A stretch of DNA of 64,000 nt from Gerris lacustris (lineage: Eukaryota; Arthropoda; Insecta; Hemiptera; Gerridae): NCBI GenBank assembly GCA_951217055.1, contig OX578280.1, positions 46,069,882 through 46,133,881 of the forward strand, read 5' to 3'. The translations under genes were made by a program, and so were the position numbers. Shown in pieces: positions 13,306 to 27,214 of the stretch (positions within the stretch are counted from its first letter, which is position 1; the number at the start of each line of letters is the position of its first letter). Below the pieces are notes generated by a model, which was given only the letters and a program-made list of their open reading frames with translations, did no database searches and was not told the DNA's origin.

Positions 13306-15912
13306 CTCTTACACGACAAACGCATAGACATAGCACTCATCACAGAAACTCATTACACAACACGTTCACATGCACACATTACTGACTACACTGTTTACAG
13401 GACAGATCATCCAGACAACACAGCACATGGAGGTACCGCAATCTTCATTAGAAACAATATTTCTCATTACCAAATCCCCACCCAACCAACTGATTCCCTT
13501 ATGTCCACAGTAGTTAAAATAAACACTACACATTTTAATTTTTCCGTAGCCGCCGTATACTGCCCTCCCAACAAAGTAGTTTCCCAACTCCAACTTAAAA
13601 CCTATTTTTCCTCTCTTGGACCCATATTCCTTGCCGGTGGTGACTGGAACGCGAAGCATCAGCAGTGGGGCTGTAGAGTGGGAAATCAGCGTGGACCGGT
13701 GCTGCTCGATACCGTCTCAACCTCTAACCTCACAGTAATCACACCTAATCAATATACCTACTGGCCATACGATAACACTAAACTTCCAGATCTCCTAGAT
13801 TTCTTTGTTTCCTCCCGTCTCTCTCACCTCAATTATCAATCTACTGTTCTGAATGACCTTTCCTCCGATCACCTTCCTATCATCCTTACACTTGACGTAC
13901 AACCCGTTCCTAAAAATTCTAAACCTTCCCTTATAACTGGACCTTTAGACTGGGACAAATTCAAATACTTACTGGACAGTAAAATCGACTTAAAAATTCC
14001 TTTAAAAACGCCACAACAGATTGACAAAGCAGTTGAATTTCTGACAGTTAGTATACAGCAATCAGTTAAAGACTCGACCGGCCCTGAACTACGTACGGAC
14101 AGAAAATCAAATTTACCCCTAAAAATTAAGACACTAATAACAGATAAAAGACGTGCTAGAGCTAGATGGCAAATTACAAGAACTATGGCAGACAAACTTA
14201 CGTACAATAGACTTAACAGACAACTGACATCCTTATTAAAACAATACAGAGCAGATAAATTTGACGCATATACGGAATCACTGACTACTGAAAATAAATC
14301 ACTATGGACCGCGACAAAAAGAATCCTTTCCTATAAACCAATATCCCCTCCTCTTCGTCTTGACAATGGATCATGGGCCCTGTCTGACGAGGACAAAGCT
14401 TCCTCTTTTGCTCAACACCTCTCCTCAGTCTTTATTCCTCACCTTGACGTATCTGATCCTAACCATGATAGCTTAATAGAAAGTGAACTCGCTTCTCCTC
14501 TCCAGCTATCTCTTCCTCCTCCAGCTTACCATCCCTCCGATGTGACCTATATCATAAAAGATCTCCCAATTAATAAAGCACCTGGGTCCGATTTAATAAC
14601 TGCTAAAGTTCTTAAAAATCTACCTAAAAAAGCCCTCCTGTTACTAACCTATATTTTTAACTCAGTCCTTCGTACCACCTACTTCCCGTCCCAATGGAAA
14701 CAATCCCTGATTATCATGATTCCCAAACCTAATAAGCCCACTCACCTTCCTTCGTCCTACCGTCCTATTAGTCTCCTCCCTGTAATGAGTAAAATTCTCG
14801 AGAAACTCTTACTTCGTCGTATATTTCCTATCCTAGAATCCCACAATGTACTTCCAGATCACCAATTCGGTTTTCGAGCAGCACACTCAACTATTCACCA
14901 GTGCCATCGCGTTGCAGACACTATCGCTTCCGCTCTTGAGAAAAAGCAGTATGTTTCTGCTGCCTTTCTTGACGAAGTACAAGCCTTCGATCGAGTCTGG
15001 CACCGGGGGCTGCTGTGGAAACTCAAGAGAATCCTTCCTCCAACCTATTATCTAATCTTATCCTCTTATTTGAAAGACAGATCCTTTAAAGTCTCTCAAG
15101 GATCCTTTACCTCCCATTCCTTTCCCATCCTTGCAGGCGTGCCTCAAGGTAGCATTCTAGCTCCTTTCCTATATTCCCTGTACACAGCTGATATCCCGCT
15201 TCACCCCAATACCTTCCTAGCTTCCTTCGCCGATGATAAGGCCATCCTCTCAACCAATTCCGACCACCAATTAGCATCCCAATACCTTCAAACCCACCTT
15301 TTATTCGTTGAAAAGTGGGCTCAAAAATTGAAAATCAAATTTAACGCCGAAAAAAGTGTACATGTTACGTTTACCCTAAGAAGAGCAACCTGTCCTCCCG
15401 TTCACTTGAACGGTTCCCTTCTTCCTGTTTCTAATGAAGTGCGATACTTAGGACTCTACCTAGACAGAAGACTCACCTGGAACTCACACACACGACACAA
15501 ACGAACTGACATGAAACGACGCTATAAACTACTCTTACCACTTCTTGACTCTAGATCAAAACTTACATTACAGAACAAACTAACTATCTATAACACTATT
15601 ATAAAACCTATCTGGACCTACGGACTTGAACTGTGGGGAACTACCAAGCCGTCTAACTCCTACAAAATCCAATCCCTCCAATCAATAATCCTCCGCAAAA
15701 TCACCAACGCCCCATTTTATGTATCAAACCTCACAATCCATAATGACCTGAATGTTCCTTTTGTCCAAGACCTCGCATCCTCTCGCTATAAATCCTTTCA
15801 CTCCAAATTTTCCGTTCATCCTAATCCTTTAGTTCGAAACCTAGCCTCAATCACTCTGCCAGATAACCCACACAGGCGCCTTAAGCGTAAGTGGCCACGT
15901 GACCTTTTGTAA
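13306..15912 (+). CDS. Endonuclease-reverse transcriptase of non-LTR retrotransposon (5' partial)
   Basis: The frame is open from the element's first bases to TAA at 15910-15912, about 868 residues; the ATG at 13501 is internal. The apurinic-like endonuclease comes first, with IALITETH (catalytic Glu), GGDWNAKH near 13636 and SSDHLPI near 13864. The reverse transcriptase follows: PGSD, SYRPISLLPVMSKILEK, motif A with LD at 14968-14973 in AAFLDEVQAFDRVWH, GVPQGSILAP, and FADD with its Asp pair at 15232-15237. The tail has YLGLYLDRRLTW and VHPNPLVRNL, as in insect Jockey-clade proteins. The first Asn motif of the endonuclease is lost by truncation. No stops or frameshifts are seen. It copies its own RNA at nicked chromosomal sites. 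Confidence 0.93.
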   Translation, partial: LLHDKRIDIALITETHYTTRSHAHITDYTVYRTDHPDNTAHGGTAIFIRNNISHYQIPTQPTDSLMSTVVKINTTHFNFSVAAVYCPPNKVVSQLQLKTYFSSLGPIFLAGGDWNAKHQQWGCRVGNQRGPVLLDTVSTSNLTVITPNQYTYWPYDNTKLPDLLDFFVSSRLSHLNYQSTVLNDLSSDHLPIILTLDVQPVPKNSKPSLITGPLDWDKFKYLLDSKIDLKIPLKTPQQIDKAVEFLTVSIQQSVKDSTGPELRTDRKSNLPLKIKTLITDKRRARARWQITRTMADKLTYNRLNRQLTSLLKQYRADKFDAYTESLTTENKSLWTATKRILSYKPISPPLRLDNGSWALSDEDKASSFAQHLSSVFIPHLDVSDPNHDSLIESELASPLQLSLPPPAYHPSDVTYIIKDLPINKAPGSDLITAKVLKNLPKKALLLLTYIFNSVLRTTYFPSQWKQSLIIMIPKPNKPTHLPSSYRPISLLPVMSKILEKLLLRRIFPILESHNVLPDHQFGFRAAHSTIHQCHRVADTIASALEKKQYVSAAFLDEVQAFDRVWHRGLLWKLKRILPPTYYLILSSYLKDRSFKVSQGSFTSHSFPILAGVPQGSILAPFLYSLYTADIPLHPNTFLASFADDKAILSTNSDHQLASQYLQTHLLFVEKWAQKLKIKFNAEKSVHVTFTLRRATCPPVHLNGSLLPVSNEVRYLGLYLDRRLTWNSHTRHKRTDMKRRYKLLLPLLDSRSKLTLQNKLTIYNTIIKPIWTYGLELWGTTKPSNSYKIQSLQSIILRKITNAPFYVSNLTIHNDLNVPFVQDLASSRYKSFHSKFSVHPNPLVRNLASITLPDNPHRRLKRKWPRDLL

Positions 15913-16015
15913 CTCATAAAAAAATAAAAAAATAAATAAATAAAATAAAAACTGTCATATTTAGTTGAGTGTCACTACTGAGTGAATTATCTCACATCAT
16001 GTGAACCATGTTCTC

Positions 16016-16020
<5 letters not shown>

Positions 16021-16048
<28 letters not shown>

Positions 16049-16165
16049 CATTCTTACTATTATTATTGTATAATTATTATTATTTGTTATTATAATACTA
16101 TTAGTGTTATTATTATTATATTACTATTACTGTTATTATAATTAATATTATTATTGCTCTCAGTC
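16021..16165 (+). repeat. TTA-rich low-complexity tract in the retrotransposon 3'UTR
   Basis: Interrupted (TTA)n / (ATT)n runs between the reverse transcriptase stop and the poly(A) tail. A copy-specific microsatellite of this kind is common near the 3' end of such elements. Confidence 0.85.
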
Positions 16166-16203
16166 GCTTGTTACAAGTTGTATAAAAAAAATTGTAGTTG
16201 TGA

Positions 16204-16206
<3 letters not shown>

Positions 16207-16270
<64 letters not shown>
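16207..16270 (+). repeat. Poly(A) tail of the retrotransposon
   Basis: More than 60 uninterrupted A directly before the downstream target-site duplication. A tail this long suggests a fairly recent insertion. Confidence 0.95.
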
Positions 16271-16272
<2 letters not shown>

Positions 16273-16281
16273 TCTTATACA

Positions 16282-18217
<1,936 letters not shown>

Positions 18218-18828
18218 ATTTAAGAATTTTCCTATTACAAACTTTCATTTAGCTTTTTTATTCAATTTTGATATTGCAGTATCCATTTATCTTACGCTTA
18301 TATTTTCAGTTGAAATTCAATTTAAAACGTCTTTTCACGTTTTATACAGTGACATTAAAAAGTGTGTAAACTCGTCGAATGTTTGAATCAAACTTTTTGC
18401 CATTATTTGATAACTTTCACTTCCGGGCCTACCGCAGTTAACGAAAGCATTGTGATAATTCCAAAGAATTACTTTTATATACGCCTCCAAACGCAAAAAT
18501 TGCCCACTGGTCAAATCAGGTCCAAAAAAACAGTTACAATTGCCAAGTGATCATTCTCAATAAAAGAACACGAGGAAGCTAAGAGCCACACTAATTGGCA
18601 GAATTTGTTTTCCATATGCAGAACGTAAACGAAGCAGTTTACTATACATTTAAATAATATAATAATATTATTTGGCACACAGCCCGTGACGGACTTAGGC
18701 CTGCCAAAAGCCTTTTACAACTATGAATGGATGACACGGGGTTGGGCATGTCGATACATCAGCAATATAAACCTTAGTATTAGCTTCATAACCGGATCCT
18801 ATACATGTACAATGTGTAAAATGTAGTT

Positions 18829-18952
18829 TATTGAAAACCCAATCTCATTTGAGCCTGAATAATTTTTACTAATAACCTTAATTTGTAAATTGCCATGGGT
18901 TCATTGACAGTGAACAACCAAAGTGGTTCAAAACTGGCTATTAAACTAACAT
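18829..18952 (+). repeat. Dispersed repeat family D, copy 1
   Basis: TAATAACCTTAATTTGTAAA, TTGCCATGGGTTCATTGACA and AACTGGCTATTAAAC. Matches 20755-20915 closely. Confidence 0.6.
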
Positions 18953-19509
18953 GAAAAACGTAGGCTTTCTCAGGAGAAATCGAGTACGACAGTAAAAATG
19001 CATAAAAGATGTCTTTGAAATGTCACAACAAATATTCCGCAATGAGACATACTGTACAATGGCAGCTACCAGAAAAAACAATATGGAGATAAAAAGTTTT
19101 CCGATTTTTCCCAAATAGACCGTTTTTGTTTTATTTCCCTTTGTACCTCTAGATATATCCTTTCCATTTCTTTTGTACGATATTCGTTGTATTTCGGTAC
19201 AGAATTTTCTCTCCGCCTCATTTTTATTTTTCCTTTCTTTTAATATTGATACTAGAATTTTCGTTTTTATTTTTTCTATTTGTAGGGCTTTTTTTCTCTT
19301 TTTGAGTTTGCTCAATTAAATTTATTTGAAAGCGTAGAATTACGTCACGGACTCCGTACAACGTCATCAGATTCACCCACGCTTTAATTATTTCTGTTTT
19401 GTTTCTTCTTTATATAAATAAATAACAAAAAAAAAACTTCTTTTTCATTTGCTAGTAAATATCATTTGTTGTAAATATTTATTCAGGGTATTTTTAGAGG
19501 GGGAGGGGG

Positions 19510-19512
<3 letters not shown>

Positions 19513-19566
<54 letters not shown>
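19513..19566. repeat. (TA)n microsatellite
   Basis: About 26 uninterrupted TA units after a G-rich stretch. Confidence 0.95.
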
Positions 19567-19571
<5 letters not shown>

Positions 19572-19802
19572 AATTAAAATAAAATAAGGATTGATCTTAA
19601 AATTAGTTATATTTTAGAGTTAGGAACGATTAAAAAATGTAAACATTTTTATGGATTCGAAACAGATATCTCGGTGTTTAAATATTGTTACTAGGCGAGA
19701 GCGTTCACAAAGAGTTCAACTAACAATATTAAATACAATTTTATAATACTTGACGTTATTTCAGTGTTAAATGGTATCTTTTTTCAAATCCATTATTTTT
19801 TT

Positions 19803-20028
19803 TATACCTTTCGTCAAAATATTTGGAGAGCTAATTAACCCTCTTTCAGTCACACCTCTTCAATCGAGATGAAACTTGGCTTACAGAGTCTGTACTGCAT
19901 CTGTATATTCGGTAAATATGCATTATTTTGCCACCCTAACTGTCGGATTTATTTAGTTTTTTTACTGTTTCTTATTACATTATAAAAACGATTCCCGTTG
20001 TAGCATCTCCACGAATAGTTAAATAGTT

Positions 20029-20114
<86 letters not shown>

Positions 20115-20240
20115 AAAGTGTCACTTTCTGAGGAAAGGAAATACCAATATTTACACTCACACAACCAAAATTCATAAATATAAAGGATTTATAATTATAA
20201 ATGATTTTATGGGCTAGTTTTATTTTAAACATATAAGCCA
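19803..20240 (+). repeat. Dispersed repeat family C, copy 1
   Basis: CTAATTAACCCTCTTTCAGTC, GATGAAACTTGGC, then after an (AT)n tract CATAAATATAAAGGATTTA and TTTATGGGCTAG. The same words occur in the same order at 29326-29640. Confidence 0.6.
20033..20108. repeat. (AT)n microsatellite inside family C copy
   Basis: About 38 AT units lying between two halves of the family C repeat. Confidence 0.95.
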
Positions 20241-20280
20241 AATCTTATCATTAGACATATATGTATGTGCAATTTTATTT

Positions 20281-20635
20281 ATGTACTTTAAGCTCCACGC
20301 GTCTACAGACTGACAGACCTAGTTTTGAGAAATGAGTTAGTTGTTAATGGTCAACGATTTAGAGCTAAAATATATTTCTTGAGTTCACCTCGGTATATAT
20401 GATTTTTTTGATAGAAATCGACCATAAAGTTTAGGCTCCACGAGTCTAACAGACGAGAATCAGACATTGTTTAGAAACTCGTTGATGATCAAAAACGTGT
20501 TCTACTCAAAAACTTGAAAAGAGGGAAACTTGAAATGAGCATCAAAATCTCAAAAACTAATTTTTACGCTATCATAATACTTTCTCTCTTCATGTATACG
20601 ACACGTCTACATGAGAAAGTAAAAACCACAAACGC
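20281..20635 (-). mobile_element. Degraded family A copy
   Basis: Contains AGGCTCCACGAGTCT, GACGAGAATCAGACATT, a CACCTCGGTATATATGATTTTTT block twice-related to family A, and ends near CATGAGAAAGTAAAAA. Orientation is as in the copies at 1858 and 63510. Confidence 0.65.
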
Positions 20636-20754
20636 TAACATTTGCAAGAGGCTGGTTTTAAAAAATCATAATTTATTATTTAAACCATAATTTTGATTGT
20701 GTCAACCAAATTAAAACATAGGACAATAAACAACAAAAATGATCAATCACCAAT

Positions 20755-20915
20755 TATCTCATTTGACCCTGAATTATTCAATTATTCATTATTTGAACCA
20801 TATTTATTTTTACTAATAACCTTAATTTTTAAAATTTGAAAATTGCCATTGGTTCATTGATAGTGGACCAAACAAAGTGGTCCAAATCTGGCTATTAAAC
20901 ATTAGCCAATGTCTT
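20755..20915 (+). repeat. Dispersed repeat family D, copy 2
   Basis: CTAATAACCTTAATTTTTAA, TTGCCATTGGTTCATTGATA, AAAGTGGTCCAAATCTGGC. Same order as the copy at 18829. Confidence 0.6.
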
Positions 20916-20919
20916 TTTT

Positions 20920-21960
20920 TTTAACAATAAACTGGTTAGATCTCTTCGTTAAGTTCTTATATTATAGTTTTATCCGTAAAACCAAAAAAAAAATAAAATA
21001 AAATAAAATAAAACGGAGTATTACATTTATAAGCTACGCTACCCAAAAGCCTACATTTAGTAGTTAAGGTAGCAAGAACAAAAGTTCAGATTATAAATTC
21101 ACCATCATGCACCCAAATGCTTAAACTGTAGGACGGACACTAGATCTAAGGTAAAAAGGTGTCCAGTTTCTATACCAGAGAAAATAGATCAACATTTTAT
21201 ACTCGGGCATGCGCAGTATAGTGCCTAAGCGCATCCAACCTTAGCCTATAAAAATAAGATAACTGTTGTACTCTTAAGATATAATGTTTCAGTAAGCTAC
21301 TCACTTCAAGACATACTAGAAGATAGTACCGCCACCTGCATTTCTCAATGTGTGGTCCCCTATTTAATAATAAAGAATTTTCTCTGGTGCATAATTCGCG
21401 TTACTTAAACGTAGCGCATGAGAAAAGTTTTGTTTTGCTAGTTGTAAGTCAGAAGTCATTTCTTAATTTTTTTATCCGTCTGCGGTTTTACTTTTTATTA
21501 ACCACTATAGAAAAACTTTGGAGTAACGATTCCTCCTTTAAATAATACCGAATCACTCAAGTTCATATAACCTTGAATGAAGGTTAAATGAGTTTTTAGC
21601 GAATTTCCGTTGGTTTAATTGGAAATATCACGCATTTTAAGAGCCCCGTAAACAGTTGCAATACTGTACAACGTATTATGAGCTGCTCGCTGATCTTTTA
21701 ACCAATTTGCAAGTTTGACAAACCATTCTTATAAAAACAAAACCCCGTAGAAAAACCTTTTGGACTATTTGTGAATTTGATTGTATAACATGTCTGAATG
21801 TGTAGGACCATGTCTTCCAACCAAGTCTCAGGTTCTGCACAATCCATAGCTTTAAGCCGAGTTCACATATGGGAACTTGGTTCGCCTATGGGTAGAGGCT
21901 AACGAGCCAAAATTGAGACGAACTTAAATTGAGCCCTAGTTCCTACGTGTATAGGGCTCT
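20920..21960. other. No gene seen; possible hAT-type end
   Basis: CATTTCTCAATGTGTGGTCC near 21340 resembles the ends of some hAT elements, but no partner end was found. A GCATGCGCAG word at about 21207 also occurs near 50481. Confidence 0.4.
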
Positions 21961-21961
21961 T

Positions 21962-22425
21962 TAGGCCCTAATCACAAGAGCGGTTTTTCGACTGGACTGT
22001 TACTGGGCGTGTTGTAGGATTTATGAAACACGTGGATTATAATAGAAGCGTACACATGAGCGACCGAATAACTGCGGCGATTTAAGAAAGCAAAAGGCTT
22101 TATTTTCGGTGCGTTTCCTGCGGGATATAACACCCGCAAATCAAACATACCATTCATTTTTTAATAATCTTTACATTCTTAATAAATGCTTTGCTTTTTT
22201 TTAATCATTCCCTTTAAATCTAAACTAACTATCGTTGAGTTATTAAAGGATGTACCCAACCCAAACCTTCTATTTACTCTTTCAGCCGGACAACTAAAAC
22301 ACATAAAGCATTTTTTTCGGCGATAACTATCCATTATATCCATGGATACGGCAGTAGCGACTAAACGAGTGCGTAGTGTGGGGCTAAAGCCGTCGTTTAG
22401 CCGCTCGTGCGGTTACACAGCCCCG
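21962..22425. mobile_element. Possible MITE with degenerate GGGCC/GAGCGG ends
   Basis: GGCCCTAATCACAAGAGCGG at the left resembles, inverted, the stretch ACACAGCCCC with CCGCTCGTG at the right; both continue into a TCGAC/GTCG block. This looks like PIF/Harbinger-type termini, but the match is imperfect and no target duplication is obvious. The right part also forms its own GGGGCT/AGCCCC hairpin. Confidence 0.35.
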
Positions 22426-22770
22426 AGGGCCAAGCGACCGCGCGGACGACATTACCAACCATGTAAACGAGGCCATACGATTGCTTGATTTCGAGAAAAA
22501 CATGAGGGACCATAGATATAAAATACGTTGCGTAACACGCGAAAAAACAGCCTGTTATTGGACCGCACGATTTATAACACTCTCGGCTTATATCAGATAA
22601 GAAAGGGAAATATGACGGTACCTGTGGAAGATCGGAGGTTCCTCTACGATGAGGTGGAAGTCGTTATCGCTGGAGACCTCCCGGTCCAGGTGGTGGACGG
22701 CGCATTTGAAACTACGCCTTCTCTTACCGCTCATCTGCAACAAAAACAACAATACATTATTATTTAAATA
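22320..22770. other. GC-richer island without recognised gene
   Basis: This stretch is clearly richer in G+C than its surroundings and has open frames on both strands (22528-22767 plus; 22588-22773 minus), none of which I recognise. It may be part of the neighbouring element or a decayed transposase. Confidence 0.4.
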
Positions 22771-22879
22771 CATTAGAATATTTATCTTAAGTGCATTCTA
22801 AAGTAATGAAATTTTATTAGCATACATTGCAATATAAAGTATTTATGTACAAAAATAGTCCATCATTTTATGTATAAAA

Positions 22880-23200
22880 TAGTCTATCAATTTGTGTGCA
22901 CATATCAATTTGTGGAACCTAATCATTTCCTTGCGTCCTATGGTATATGTATACTTCAATACATGATGTTTTGTTTCCACGGCCATTGTCTAGTTTATTT
23001 ATTTTGTCCCCCTGTTTTAAATCTGTCATTACGGTTTTTTTTAAAAAATTAATAAAAGTATTGATTTTGCAATATTAGTGCGCAAGCGCAGACGTTTGAG
23101 ATTAATATGGGACCATCTGAAGGCTACTTTCGACAAACCATCCAAATTTCTTTAACATCGGATGAGTAATTTAAAAGATATAGGTGCTAATAGTTTAGAC
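22880..23200 (+). mobile_element. Family B copy
   Basis: Begins with CTATCAATTTGTGTG and has a TCCTTGCGTCCTAT block, then AAAGTATTGATTTTGCA and GGCTACTTTCGACAAACCAT. The 3' half is missing. Confidence 0.65.
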
Positions 23201-25257
23201 CCAAAAAAAGTTTTTTTTTTTTAATATTAATACTGACTAAACATAAAATTCGTGGCCAAGGCGCAGCAGCCCTTGGAGGGTTAAGGCCTGCCTAACGGCT
23301 GAGCTACATCAGCTGGATAAATCTTCTGAATTCTAGCTGTGTGTGTAAGGTAATCGCCAAAAACAGTTCTACCTAAACTGGCACATCCTATTTGTATCTC
23401 AGAGAGATGAGACTTGTTTCACATAAATGATCTCGTTGAGTTGATTGAAAGGGGTTGATCCCTCCATTTGGGTTGAATTTGGTTGTTCTATTTGTTCATA
23501 GTAATAACTACTAATATACCGATTATAATTAGTAGTATTATTGCCTACCGAGGTCTTAGATGGCCTAATGCAACGCCCTCGTGAATATAATCTTGGATTT
23601 GTTTCATGTAAAATTATTAAATGAGACTTCTTGCATTATTTCTCTAATTAGTTGTTGAAATTGTTTACATGCAAGTAACGACCATATTGAAAGCAATATG
23701 CTTTCAGTCGGTTGGGTTCTTAAACATCTCAAACACTCCGCAACTAATCGATGCGATTAAGCAACTTTTACGTTCTTCTCGCTAATGGTCGAATACATCG
23801 TATACTCTCTTAATATCCTTAACACCGTATAAAACTTCTTAAGATCTATAAAATCTTAAGCCATGTTAAACTAAGCGTATGTAAAAACCTTCAAGCATGG
23901 TTAATATCGAGCTCAGCAACCCTTTAAGGATCTTCTTCATACGCTCTTATAAAAGGTCCTTTGATAAATCGCCCTGTGAGGTCCATCAACCATAACGATA
24001 CCCACCCCTTATCCTTTTTCGCTACTGGCTTGAGGTACTCACACCATACATAAAAAAGAAGGTTTAATACGCATCACCCTTCATCGTAACTTAGCCTCAA
24101 GGGCTACCAATCTTACCACCCACACCATAACAAAAGGAAAAAAATTACCCTAAAAACCTTTACAACTGTATTATCTTTTTTACAATGTCCTTACATACAA
24201 ACCTGTTAACTTTTTCTTTTTTAAAAAAATTTAATTACTCCATTGTTTTTCATCCTTTAATAAAACACTATAACTTTTTTAAAACTTATAATTACAGTAT
24301 TATAAAAACAATTACAATGTTAGGACAATAACAACAAAAAGTAATAAATTTAAACCTATATTACACAAATCCATAACAAATGTTAAATTGTTATCGTAGT
24401 CGAGTGTGACAAGTGATTGTACCTTTCTCGAGTAATTTATGTTTGTATTATGTTCTTTACTGATGTGAAAAGACCACCGATGGAGATTCGATATTATGTT
24501 TACAGCCCACCCACAAAGATCATAACACAATTTTGTATTGACATATCTAAATTAGACTTGAGATCAGCTGATAAGGATTTTGAATAAGAAAGATGCAAAG
24601 TAACAGAGACCAAAGGGAATCAACTAAATGTTGATCTATCAATCATATTATATCATTATCATATTCAAAACCAAAACTGTATCCATTCAAACCCTACAAT
24701 AGAAGCCGCACCTACTCAATATCAAAATAGTAATGTTATAGCATCCTAGGGTCTAAGTAAAATCACTTATTCGTGAAAATTAAACCAATGAAAACAAAAC
24801 AATGGATATTCTCTAAAATAAAAACCACCATATAACCTTCACATAAATTTATATCTGAACTGGAGCGATGGGGTAGAGATACTTAACCGCGCTACCGCGG
24901 TAAGTTTTCAGTGCGACAATAGACTGCGCAAGACATTGATTTAAAATTCGTAACATAATCTTTACTGACATGTAAATAATCAATTTATGTTAAAATTAAA
25001 TAGTAAAATAATGATTATATTACACAGCAACCTTAAATAATAATGTTTACACGAAACAAAAGAGGGTGAATTAGTTTAGCGATTTTCCATAGTTTTGTTT
25101 TCGTCATTCCGAGAGTTAACATGAGTGCATTTTGCCAAGTGCAAGTGCCAAAGCAGTGTCATAGGAAGACATGTTGTGATTTAAGTAAAGTAAAGATTAG
25201 ATTTTCCAAATCAGCATTTGGCTTTTAAGGCCACATTATCATTATTAGTTTTTTATT
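23201..25257. other. No gene seen
   Basis: Mixed AT-rich DNA without recognised coding segments or clear repeats. Confidence 0.55.
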
Positions 25258-25865
25258 ATTTCCGAGCTTACCGAAAGTAACGGCAGCTGATCGTTCTAAA
25301 GAACGAACTTTTTTATGTTTCCGATTTCAAAAATTCCCAGGAAAAACATTTTTAGAAACATCCGTTTCATACATTAACGAACATTTTTGGTCCCGTGTCT
25401 GTCAGTCGGTCCACAATTTTTGCGGGCCAACATATCTTAAAAACTACTAATCCGATTTTAATAACACATGGATGGTAGGTCATAATTAGCCCATTGTTGG
25501 TCCCATATATTTTTAACCTTTTGCGCACATTTGTTTCTCTTCCACATGCGCACAAACATACATTTATTTACACATGTATCTTTAAAAGGACACATCAAAT
25601 TATTATGAAATTTGGATAGTTTGTCGAAAGTAGCTCGCAGATAGCACCAGATTAATTTCAACCGTCTGCGCTCTTTAAATTTTGCTAAATTGATAACTTT
25701 AATTCATGTAAAAAATCAAAACAATTTTGACAGATTTAAAAATCGGGAGGGAGGGGGGGGGATTAAATAAATTTGAGAATAATAAGGAATTAAAGCATAA
25801 AAGCATTAAAATGTACGAAATAGGACGCGAGGAGCTATGAACCACACTCCTTGGCAGACTATTTT
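25258..25865 (-). mobile_element. Family B copy, about full length
   Basis: Minus-strand copy from CCGAGCTTACCGAAAGTAAC (3' end) to GACGCGAGGAGCTATG...TTGGCAGAC (5' end), with GTCCCGTGTCTGTC and TTTGTTTCTCTTCCACA inside. Non-coding. Confidence 0.8.
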
Positions 25866-26154
25866 TTATTAGTTTATTTATTTGTGATAAATTATTTTAT
25901 TTTGTAGGAAATGATTTCTTAAGTCCATATAAAGGGGAATTCAACTAGTATATGAGGCCAAATATCTAATTTGCCTAGGTTAAACAGCGTACATGAAAGG
26001 GACTGATCAATAAAATAAGATTTTTATACGGGAAAGTATAACTTGAACTATTGTATAGCCAAACTATCATTATGGCAGAACTAGGGAAAACATTTTGCAA
26101 CAAAGCTATCTATATTTGAACATTAGGCACAAAAAAACAACCTTATATATTTCA

Positions 26155-26345
26155 TTAGAGGCACATCATCGTAACTACCAATTTTATTGTAGACACAAGA
26201 ACGTAACTTCAAATTTTATTATTTAAGGACACAACATAACTTTAAGTTTCATTAAGGACACAAAACATAGTTACAAAATTCATTAAGGACACAACAACAT
26301 AACTAAAAAATGCATTAGGGTCACAACAACGTAACTAGAAATCGC
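26155..26345 (+). repeat. Degenerate minisatellite (GGACACAACAACATAACT)
   Basis: Five or six units of about 30-45 bp with ATTAAGGACACAACAACATA and TAACTA.AAATT. Spacing varies; the last units are best conserved. Confidence 0.7.
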
Positions 26346-26799
26346 CTTATGTTCAATTGTAACCAATTATAGTACAAAATTATTATGTAAATAATAAATA
26401 AGTAAATAATTATTTGTACTATCCACAAATAATTATTCAATTGCATTTTTGTTTTATTTTCCTCCACAACCTTCAATATGTTCACTGTAAAACAATTTAA
26501 ATTTACTGATGATAACACAGGGAAATTCACAATCTTTTTAGTTCTGTTGTTGGGTCCCCAAGCCCTCGACATATTTATTATAAATGGTTTTTATTGGCTA
26601 CATTATATTCCATGGATGCGTGTAATTGTATAATATGGTAGAAATAATGTAATTCTAAATAAAAAATAAGCAGTAATTAATATTATTAGTTTATGGTTTT
26701 AAATACAAAGGTAGTTTTTACAATGGAGTTTGGGCTAACCCTAATAATATATTGATATTCAGGTCACCGAAAAATAGATAAATGTTAGTAAGTGAATTT

Positions 26800-26801
<2 letters not shown>

Positions 26802-26880
<79 letters not shown>

Positions 26881-26892
26881 GTGTGTGTGTGT
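26802..26892. repeat. (AT)n-(GT)n microsatellite
   Basis: About 37 AT units ending in TTTGTGTGTGTGTGTG. Confidence 0.95.
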
Positions 26893-27214
26893 ATAAATTA
26901 TAAGTGATTATGAGTTTCTGCATGTTTCTCAACTATAGCAATAAATTTAGAATAATTATTATTGTTAAAAGTAAGACTTAAAACAACACTACTTCATATT
27001 TTCTAATCTAATCTTTCTTACATATTTTCCTTTATAATAAGAAAAGCTGTCATTATGATCGTATACCTCAAGTAATTAGGTTATCTAATTCCCAGCTTAT
27101 TGCAAGGCTGTTAAAGTAATAAGTAGATTATATCCTAATGTTAATAGATTAGATAGTTTAAAAAAATAAAAGTTTAATTATATATTAATTAAGTTTAATA
27201 ATAGTGTTAGTGCT

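Larger units (their letters stand above)
13304..16270 (+). mobile_element. Jockey-like non-LTR retrotransposon, 5'-truncated
   Basis: The element runs from just before its endonuclease domain through the reverse transcriptase, a 3'UTR with TTA-rich low-complexity DNA and a poly(A) tail (16207-16270). The 12-bp AGATCTTATACA stands immediately before it (13292-13303) and again at the end of the tail (16270-16281), a clear target-site duplication. Truncation at the 5' end is typical of incomplete target-primed reverse transcription. ORF1 and the promoter are absent, so this copy cannot move by itself. Confidence 0.93.
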
